This document shows positions 24,101 to 29,133 of a stretch of 29,133 nt of DNA, piece after piece. The position numbers and the translations under genes were made by a program. The notes beneath the pieces were generated by a model. The model made no database searches. It saw only the letters and a list, made by a program, of their open reading frames with translations, and was not told the DNA's origin. Location of the stretch: the NCBI GenBank assembly GCA_964652205.1, contig CAZZAO010000069.1, positions 1 to 29,133 of the forward strand. Reading direction: 5' to 3'. This stretch comes from ZC4RG36 sp964652205. Its GTDB lineage: Bacteria; Chloroflexota; Anaerolineae; Aggregatilineales; Phototrophicaceae. The number at the start of each line of letters is the position of its first letter. Position 1 is the first letter of the stretch.

Positions 24101-24727
24101 CTATCGTTCTCGTCTCGACTGGCGGTGTTCATCGTTCTTATGCTTGATGCCTTCAACCGTCAGCACCAGACCATCGCGCTCGATGACGATCACTTCATCG
24201 CCACTTTCGAGCGGGACAGGGCTGCGAGCTGACCACAATTCACCGGCAGCCTGCACTGTGCCAAGCGGGTCGAGACGGCGGACAACCCGCCCGCGCGAGC
24301 CGATCAGCCGCTCGTCGTTGTCGGGGAAGGCGGGCAGATTCTTCTTCGACAGCACCGGCAGCAGCACGAAATGCTGATAGGCCACCGACAGCGCAATCGT
24401 GATGGCGATGATCGGCAGCGCGACGCCAGGGCCATTGAACAGGAACAGGCTGCCGACCGCCTGCAAGACCAGCCCCAGATAGATATAACGGGTGTAGCGC
24501 GGGTCGATGAACGGCACGACCAGAAACGCGCCGACGCCGACGATCAGCAGCAGCACCGCCGGCCAGTTGGTCGGCAGCATCGTCAGCAGCAGCACCGCGC
24601 CGATGGTAAACAACATCGACGAGCCTTCGGCGATATGCGTACCGGGCTGATAGGCTGCCGTCACGCCGCTCCACAGCCCGAACAGCAAGACCAGATAGAC
24701 CACGTTCGGATCAATGACCTGAAACAT
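24101..24727 (-). CDS. nfeD: NfeD-family membrane protein (short form)
   Basis: A 208-residue protein with about four membrane segments in its first 130 residues, then a cytoplasmic OB-fold domain: LIGSRGRVVRRLDPLGTVQA, ELWSARSPVPLESGDEVIVI, ERDGLVLTVEGI. This is the classical C-terminal NfeD domain. The serine-protease (ClpP-like) domain of long NfeD proteins is absent, so this is the short form that partners SPFH proteins. The gene precedes the SPFH gene by 124 bases on the same strand. AAGGAGAGG lies directly before ATG 24727, a strong ribosome site. The last ten residues are very basic (KHKNDEHRQSRRER). Confidence 0.9.
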   Translation of the reverse strand: MFQVIDPNVVYLVLLFGLWSGVTAAYQPGTHIAEGSSMLFTIGAVLLLTMLPTNWPAVLLLIVGVGAFLVVPFIDPRYTRYIYLGLVLQAVGSLFLFNGPGVALPIIAITIALSVAYQHFVLLPVLSKKNLPAFPDNDERLIGSRGRVVRRLDPLGTVQAAGELWSARSPVPLESGDEVIVIERDGLVLTVEGIKHKNDEHRQSRRER

Positions 24728-24807
24728 ACCTCTCCTTACCGGGTATAGCGACCACGGCTGGATACTTCCATTCTAGCAGCGTTCAATTAACTGGGCGTGA
24801 ACGCGCG

Positions 24808-24900
24808 TTAAATAACCCGTTTCGGCTGGTATGCGCCGTCTGTTAGCGCGGCGACCTCGCAGAACAGCGCTTCGAGTGCGTCGGTTCGTCTGCTGTCCAC
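24808..24900 (-). CDS. Possible 30-residue ORF upstream of nfeD
   Basis: GTG-started ORF reading MDSRRTDALEALFCEVAALT then DGAYQPKRVI. AAGGAGAGGG lies just upstream on the minus strand (24907-24916), a strong ribosome-site-like sequence, and a TACAAT -10-like element is at 24929-24934. It ends 80 bases before nfeD. It could be a small protein of the nfeD/SPFH transcript or chance; I do not recognise it. Confidence 0.3.
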   Translation of the reverse strand: MDSRRTDALEALFCEVAALTDGAYQPKRVI

Positions 24901-24934
24901 AGGAATCCCTCTCCTTCATCCACGCTCATTGTAC

Positions 24935-25112
24935 GACGGCTTCCAGCGCGCTGATCCCCTCGCAACTGGGGGATAGGGCCAGCGCGGCTCTTTAGAGTCT
25001 TCTACCACCGCTTAGATGAGTAACCCTTGCAGTTTGTATAACCGCTCGGTTTGTGGCTCGAAAATGCTCTATAATGGGCTGTCAATGCTCACTGCTGCGA
25101 AGAAGGTGCTGA
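24935..25112. other. Intergenic region upstream of the amidohydrolase gene
   Basis: Divergent intergenic stretch between the nfeD side and the amidohydrolase. The right end holds a perfect TATAAT at 25070-25075 that probably serves the amidohydrolase, with no clear -35. Another TATAAC is at 25037-25042. Nothing else recognised. Confidence 0.4.
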
Positions 25113-25148
25113 TTGCAAACGTCGTGCGCAACTGTCCCTGATCTGAAG

Positions 25149-26372
25149 ATGAACAGTGACCGCCTGCGGGTGGACTTTGAGGCGCTGGCACGCATCGGCG
25201 AGACGCCAGCGGGGGGCATTAGCCGGTTGGCGCTGTCACCTGAAGACTTGCAGGCGCGCGCCTGGTTTGCGGATCGGGTTGAGGAAGCCGGATTGCAACT
25301 GCACGACGACGACGCGGGCAACCTGAGCGGCATTCTGCGCTGCTCGAATCCGGGAGCGCAGACGCTCCTGATCGGCTCCCATCTCGATTCCGTGCCAGAC
25401 GGTGGGCGCTTCGATGGCGCGGTCGGCGTGATTGCTGCGCTCGAATGCCTGCGGACGATCCGCGAGGCCGGACTTGACCTGCCGGTTCATCTCGAGGCGA
25501 TTGACTTCACCGACGACGAGGGGACTTTCCGCTCGCTGTTCGGCGTGCGCGCGCTGACCGGCACGATCACGCCTGAGGACATTAACGACACGCGCGCCGA
25601 CAATGGCGCGTTCCGGGCGGCGCTGGTGCGCTCCGGCATCGAGCCGCGCGACATCTTCTGCGCCCGGCGCGACCCATCGGCCATCGCGGGCTATATCGAA
25701 CTGCATATCGAACAGGGCAGCCGGCTGGAACAGGCAGGCAGCGCGATTGGCGTAGTGACCGGCATCGTCGGGCGCTCGACGCTCGAAGTGACTTTCCACG
25801 GCGAAGCGGGACATTCTGGCACAACCGGGATGTGCTGTCGCCGTGATGCCCTGCGCGGCGCGGCGCTGTTCATCACCCACGCGCATGACGTCATCCGTCA
25901 GCGCTACGGCGATGGCATGTTCAACTGCGGCAATATTGAAGTTCGCCCCGGCGCGTTCAACGTCATTCCCAATTTCGCCCGTCTGACGGTCGAATGTCGC
26001 CACGCCAGGGCGGCGCTTCTCAGCGAGATGGAGACGGTCGTCATCGGCATCGCGCGTGAGTGTGCCGAGTCGAATGCGCTGACGGTCGATATCGACGAGC
26101 GCGCGCACATGCCCGCTGCCGTCATGGACGCCGGGATGGTCGAAACGGTCGTAGCGACCTGTGAGCGTCTCGGCCTTCGTCACCAGCGCCTGATTAGCTA
26201 CTCCGGCCACTCGGCTCAGATCACCAGCGCTTTTTTCCCCAGCACGATGATTTTCATTCCCTCGGTGAATGGCATCAGCCATAATCCGGGGGAATTTTCT
26301 AACTGGGAAGAGGTCGTTCAGGGCGCGAACGTCCTGCTCGGCGCAGTGCTCAACTGCGCGCTCGGCCTGTAA
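25149..26372 (+). CDS. M20-family amidohydrolase (allantoate / N-carbamoyl-L-amino acid type)
   Basis: A protein of about 407 residues that should hydrolyse an N-carbamoyl or ureido bond with a two-metal centre. Motifs in order: GSHLDSVPDGGRFDGAVGV (metal-binding His and Asp), IDFTDDEGTFRSLFGVRALTG (catalytic Glu region), YIELHIEQGSRLE, TFHGEAGHSGTTGMCCRRDAL (dimerisation domain), RPGAFNVIPNFARL, and IFIPSVNGISHNPGEFSNWE (last metal His). This is the allantoate amidohydrolase / hydantoinase-carbamoylase group. Two common motifs are altered: AGHAGTTPM reads AGHSGTTGM, and SGAGHDA reads YSGHSAQ. No purine or hydantoin genes are adjacent, so the substrate is open. ATG 25149 fits where the family normally begins but has no ribosome site; an in-frame TTG at 25113 has AGAAGG upstream and would add 12 residues. 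Confidence 0.88.
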   Translation: MNSDRLRVDFEALARIGETPAGGISRLALSPEDLQARAWFADRVEEAGLQLHDDDAGNLSGILRCSNPGAQTLLIGSHLDSVPDGGRFDGAVGVIAALECLRTIREAGLDLPVHLEAIDFTDDEGTFRSLFGVRALTGTITPEDINDTRADNGAFRAALVRSGIEPRDIFCARRDPSAIAGYIELHIEQGSRLEQAGSAIGVVTGIVGRSTLEVTFHGEAGHSGTTGMCCRRDALRGAALFITHAHDVIRQRYGDGMFNCGNIEVRPGAFNVIPNFARLTVECRHARAALLSEMETVVIGIARECAESNALTVDIDERAHMPAAVMDAGMVETVVATCERLGLRHQRLISYSGHSAQITSAFFPSTMIFIPSVNGISHNPGEFSNWEEVVQGANVLLGAVLNCALGL

Positions 26373-26445
26373 CGCTGCCGATCCTATCATTGCTGGAACG
26401 GGTAAATTGGGTTATTTTGCCCAAGTCAAGACCCGTTCAGGCCCC

Positions 26446-26473
26446 TTGACCCGTTACGAAACAGGTTTAGCAT
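26446..26473 (+). promoter_or_regulatory. Possible promoter of the 38-residue peptide gene
   Basis: TTGACC (26446-26451) and TAGCAT (26468-26473) with a 16-base spacer. The -35 matches five of six. GACCCGTT occurs twice, at 26430-26437 and 26448-26455, which could be an operator. The leader would be about 130 bases. Confidence 0.4.
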
Positions 26474-26612
26474 GAAGCTTGAGATCAGGCGATGGTCGTT
26501 TGCATCGCCTGCGCGCAGCATGGGATTCGTCCCCTGCTCACGGAGTCAATCTCATTGCTCGTCCTTCGGTAACTTGTTTTGCGACAGTACGATTAGGAAC
26601 GGGAGATTGGCA

Positions 26613-26729
26613 ATGGCAGACAAAAAAGGCAGCGCACCCGCAGGCAAGGCTCCGGCGAAAGCCCCGGCCAGCAGCACCAAGACGCCCGCCAGCAAGACGA
26701 GTGGTGGGAGCAAGTCCAGCAAGAAATAG
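26613..26729 (+). CDS. Small basic Lys/Ala/Ser/Pro-rich peptide, 38 residues
   Basis: Encodes MADKKGSAPAGKAPAKAPAS then STKTPASKTSGGSKSSKK. Ten Lys and no acidic residue after Asp3, no hydrophobic core: a disordered, strongly basic peptide like histone H1 tails or the Lys-rich tails of some bacterial DNA-binding proteins. GGGAGA (26601-26606) precedes the ATG by six bases. Two perfect hairpins follow the stop codon. The frame stays open upstream to 26472 without a good start. It may bind nucleic acid, but that is inference from composition only. Confidence 0.6.
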   Translation: MADKKGSAPAGKAPAKAPASSTKTPASKTSGGSKSSKK

Positions 26730-26732
26730 CAC

Positions 26733-26759
26733 GAAGATGCCGGGCTGACCGGCATCTTC
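26733..26759 (+). terminator. Hairpin after the basic peptide gene
   Basis: GAAGATGCCGG (26733-26743), loop GCTGA, CCGGCATCTTC (26749-26759): perfect 11-pair stem three bases after the stop codon. No U-run follows, so it may protect the 3' end or need a factor. Confidence 0.55.
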
Positions 26760-26774
26760 CGACCATAGATCGTC

Positions 26775-26812
26775 AGCGAAGCGAGTGAGATACCTGTCTC
26801 ACTCGCTTCGCT
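26775..26812. repeat. Perfect 16-bp inverted repeat
   Basis: AGCGAAGCGAGTGAGA (26775-26790) and its exact complement TCTCACTCGCTTCGCT (26797-26812) around TACCTG. The longest perfect hairpin in the window, 15 bases after the previous hairpin. No U-tract follows. Confidence 0.7.
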
Positions 26813-27034
26813 GCTTGATAGGGGCAGCGATGGCGGCGTTGACGCTTCGACCGCCAGGCGGCACCGACCTTGACTGGATCGACCGGACTGCGCGCCGACT
26901 GGAATGCTGAAAAGGGTGTCAGTCGCAGGCGGGCTTACCGACTGGCCGATTTGCCCGGTTTCGCCGCCGAGATCGAGTTAGAGAGCTAGCTGGAAAAGGA
27001 CTGAGAACTTCAGGACTGAGGACTGAGCAGGACA
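26813..27034. other. Intergenic stretch with a possible gene relic and CTGAG repeats
   Basis: No intact gene. Plus-strand frames give GTDLDWIDRTARRLEC then stop (near 26910) and, in another frame, RRAYRLADLPGFAAEIELES then stop (near 26988), which read like pieces of one decayed protein. Near 27000-27028 there are repeated GGACTGAG words, echoed as CTCAGCCCTCAGCCC at 27073-27087 on the other side of the terminator; similar CTGAGTAACGAGTGCTGAG words lie at 22220-22238. Confidence 0.3.
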
Positions 27035-27066
27035 ACAATAAAAGCCCGGACTATATCCGAGCTTTT
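27035..27066 (-). terminator. Intrinsic terminator of the FHA-receiver-FHA gene
   Basis: On the minus strand AAAAGCTCGGA, loop TATAG, TCCGGGCTTTT (27040-27066), an eleven-position stem with one mismatch, followed by ATTGTTG after the T-run. It lies 27 bases after the stop codon. Confidence 0.7.
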
Positions 27067-27092
27067 CTTTTACTCAGCCCTCAGCCCTTTTC

Positions 27093-28328
27093 CTATTCGT
27101 CCGGGTCGGTCAGGAAGTAGATGTACATCCGCAGCCGTCCGAGCCGGACTTCGTCGCCGTTTTCGACGGCGGTCGGCTGGCGTGGCGGGATCGGCTCGCC
27201 GTTGATGAAGGTTCCGTTGGCGCTGCCCATATCTTCGACCAGGAAGGCTCCGGCGTTGTAGTGCAGCTTGGCGTGCAGCCGCGAGACGCCGAGATCGACC
27301 GCCTCGAAGCGGCTCAGATCGACGTGCGACTTGACCGCCGTGTTCCCGGCGCGACCGAGCGAAACCGGCTCGGCCAGCTTGACCGTGACCGGGTCATCAC
27401 CGTAACCGGCGACGAACAGCACCGCCGTGTTGCGCCGTGTATCCGGCTTGAGTTTTTGCAGCGGCGCGGTGCCGACCAGCGCTTTGGTGTTCATCGACGT
27501 CTCGCCAGACTGCGCCTGCTGGACATACGATGAGACGACTGAGGCCAGTTCCTGCGCGCTGAACGGCTTGCCGAGGAATTGATTCGCGCCCGCCTGCATC
27601 GACTGAGCGATCATGGCGGCGGTCTTGAGCGCGCTGGTGATGATGATCGGTGTGTCGTTGTTCTGCGGGTCGCGCCGAACGTAGCGGCACAGTTCCAGAC
27701 CGTGCATATCGGGCAGCATCAGGTCGAGGACGATGGCGTTCGGGCGCTTCTGAGTATAGAAGCGCATGGCGCTCAAGACATCGCGGCTGATATGAGTGGT
27801 ATAGCCCGCGCGCTGAAGTACCAGCGCGATCAACTGCGCTACGGCAGCATCGTCCTCAACAATCATAATCAGTTCACCGCGCCCACGGAAAATCTTCCCG
27901 GCGTTGAGCGGCATTGTGACGCCTTCGCGCTTGATCTCGACCGTCGAGGTCGCGGGAGTCGGGGCGGGCGGCGCGGGCCGGGCGACGATCTTGATCTTGA
28001 GGTCGAATGAGCCGAGCTTGAGCAGATCATCGTCACGCAGGCGGTACGACTTATTCGGCTCCAGCCGCATCCCGTTGAGCTGCGTGCCGTTGCCGCTGTG
28101 TAAGTCCATCACCATCGGGTGATTATTCTCGGCAAAGAGCTGTAAGTGCTGGCGTGAGATGCCAGAATCTTCCGCGCCGTAGGGCGACAGATCGACTTCC
28201 GGGACGACCGTTCCGGTCGTGTCCGCGCGGCCTACAGTGATGCGGCGATCCAGTTCGACGCGCATGGCTGAGGCGAACCTGGGATTTTGCAGCTCGATGA
28301 CGAGGCTTTGTGGCGCAGCTTCAGACAT
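27093..28328 (-). CDS. FHA - response-regulator receiver - FHA protein
   Basis: A 411-residue soluble signalling protein. FHA domain 1 (about 29-115) keeps GR (33-34), SRQH (58-61) and the Asn residues of SGNGTQLNG. A Pro-rich linker follows. The receiver domain (about 154-265) has the acidic pair in VEDD (157-160), the phosphorylatable Asp202 in LDLMLP, Thr231/Ser232 and Lys254 in GKPF, so it should accept phosphate. FHA domain 2 (about 320-405) keeps GR (325-326), SRLH (349-352) and SANGTFING. FHA domains bind phosphothreonine, so the protein could link Ser/Thr kinase signalling with a two-component phosphorelay; it has no DNA-binding output. ATG 28328 is chosen with GTAGGC upstream; an in-frame ATG pair at 28412 would add a Pro-rich stretch but lies about five bases from the likely transcription start. 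Confidence 0.92.
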   Translation of the reverse strand: MSEAAPQSLVIELQNPRFASAMRVELDRRITVGRADTTGTVVPEVDLSPYGAEDSGISRQHLQLFAENNHPMVMDLHSGNGTQLNGMRLEPNKSYRLRDDDLLKLGSFDLKIKIVARPAPPAPTPATSTVEIKREGVTMPLNAGKIFRGRGELIMIVEDDAAVAQLIALVLQRAGYTTHISRDVLSAMRFYTQKRPNAIVLDLMLPDMHGLELCRYVRRDPQNNDTPIIITSALKTAAMIAQSMQAGANQFLGKPFSAQELASVVSSYVQQAQSGETSMNTKALVGTAPLQKLKPDTRRNTAVLFVAGYGDDPVTVKLAEPVSLGRAGNTAVKSHVDLSRFEAVDLGVSRLHAKLHYNAGAFLVEDMGSANGTFINGEPIPPRQPTAVENGDEVRLGRLRMYIYFLTDPDE

Positions 28329-28423
28329 GAATTTGCCTACTACCGTTTGTGGCGGATGGCGCGGCGCGCTGGACGGAACGCGCGGCGGCGGGTGAACGAT
28401 GCTCTGCATCAACAGCTATGGGC

Positions 28424-28429
28424 ATTATA
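28424..28429 (-). promoter_or_regulatory. Perfect -10 of the FHA-receiver-FHA gene
   Basis: TATAAT on the minus strand within CCACTATAATGCCC. No strong -35 is seen 16-18 bases upstream. Transcription would begin near 28417, which argues for the ATG at 28328 as start codon. Confidence 0.5.
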
Positions 28430-28530
28430 GTGGAGAACCCGATTCGGGAAAATGTAAATTTTGTCAGGGTACGGCCCATAGGTCACAATTCTTAATCGGG
28501 ACTTGCTATCCTTAACTCTATGATCGTGGT

Positions 28531-28536
28531 TATACT
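28531..28536 (+). promoter_or_regulatory. Possible -10 of the ABC transporter gene
   Basis: TATACT 52 bases before the ATG at 28588. No clear -35 at normal spacing; TTGCTA (28504-28509) is 21 bases away. The region 28430-28530 is shared with the divergent FHA-receiver-FHA promoter. Confidence 0.35.
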
Positions 28537-28587
28537 GTTGCGAACAATTAAGAAGTGACCCGCCGCGAATTTTTTTGTGAGGTTTTT

Positions 28588-29133
<546 letters not shown>

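Noticed and set aside
25236..26390. 384-residue frame antisense to the amidohydrolase
   Set aside because: The plus-strand amidohydrolase has complete M20 motifs; the antisense frame has none.
28329..28412. N-terminal extension of the FHA-receiver-FHA protein starting at the ATG pair at 28412
   Set aside because: It is Pro-rich, lacks a ribosome site and lies about five bases from the predicted transcription start; ATG 28328 fits better, though near-leaderless initiation is not excluded.

Overview
The window reads as chromosomal DNA of a GC-rich bacterium, most likely a Chloroflexota member of the Anaerolineae type. The clues are a SpoVS-like protein with no other sporulation genes, TPR/transmembrane/PPC proteins, an FHA-receiver-FHA protein, a secreted SH3/beta-propeller protein with a Thr/Ala-rich linker, a DUF2142-like membrane protein, and dispersed CCCCTCTCCC-type palindromic repeats. 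This is inferred from gene content; no rRNA or tRNA marker is present. I see no prophage, transposase, CRISPR array or classical defence island.

Layout. 1-7363: ABC-F ATPase, TSUP-family permease, proline dehydrogenase, a homoisocitrate/isocitrate-type dehydrogenase (minus), a GT-C-like membrane protein and rdgB. 7364-10072: repeats, then a secreted SH3/beta-propeller protein. 10073-12613: dnaA (minus) and a spoVS-like gene (plus) diverge from a 714-base region that I propose as the replication origin. 12681-16552: DNA polymerase III delta-prime (holB), a DinB/YfiT-type protein, and polyphosphate kinase ppk1. 16870-19716: two paralogous TPR/TM/PPC membrane proteins flank a tandem repeat and a small Cys-Cys protein. 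19817-22193: SixA-type phosphatase and metG, the latter behind a leader with a strong promoter, a Met-containing 29-codon ORF and an intrinsic terminator. 22762-24900: an unrecognised 59-residue gene, then a minus-strand nfeD/SPFH pair possibly preceded by a 30-residue ORF. 25149-29133: an M20 amidohydrolase of the allantoate/N-carbamoyl amino acid type, a 38-residue Lys/Ala/Ser/Pro peptide followed by two long hairpins, the FHA-receiver-FHA protein, and the start of a BMP/sugar-type ABC transporter ATPase that runs off the window.

Functional links. Replication (dnaA, holB, candidate origin), translation (ABC-F, metG), nucleotide-pool cleaning (rdgB), phosphate storage and signalling (ppk1, sixA, FHA-receiver-FHA), membrane quality control (SPFH/NfeD) and amino acid/ureide catabolism (PRODH, amidohydrolase). 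The most interesting observations are: (1) seven copies of YGGGATW within about 250 bases upstream of dnaA, together with a changed DNA-recognition motif in DnaA domain IV (GGRKHST rather than GGRDHTT), suggesting a diverged DnaA-box/initiator pair; (2) a possible attenuation leader of metG; (3) a SpoVS protein that appears to lack about 9 residues of its first core helix; (4) the TPR/TM/PPC pair, one member of which carries four DPF motifs in its cytoplasmic linker. All are readings by eye, without alignment or folding software.
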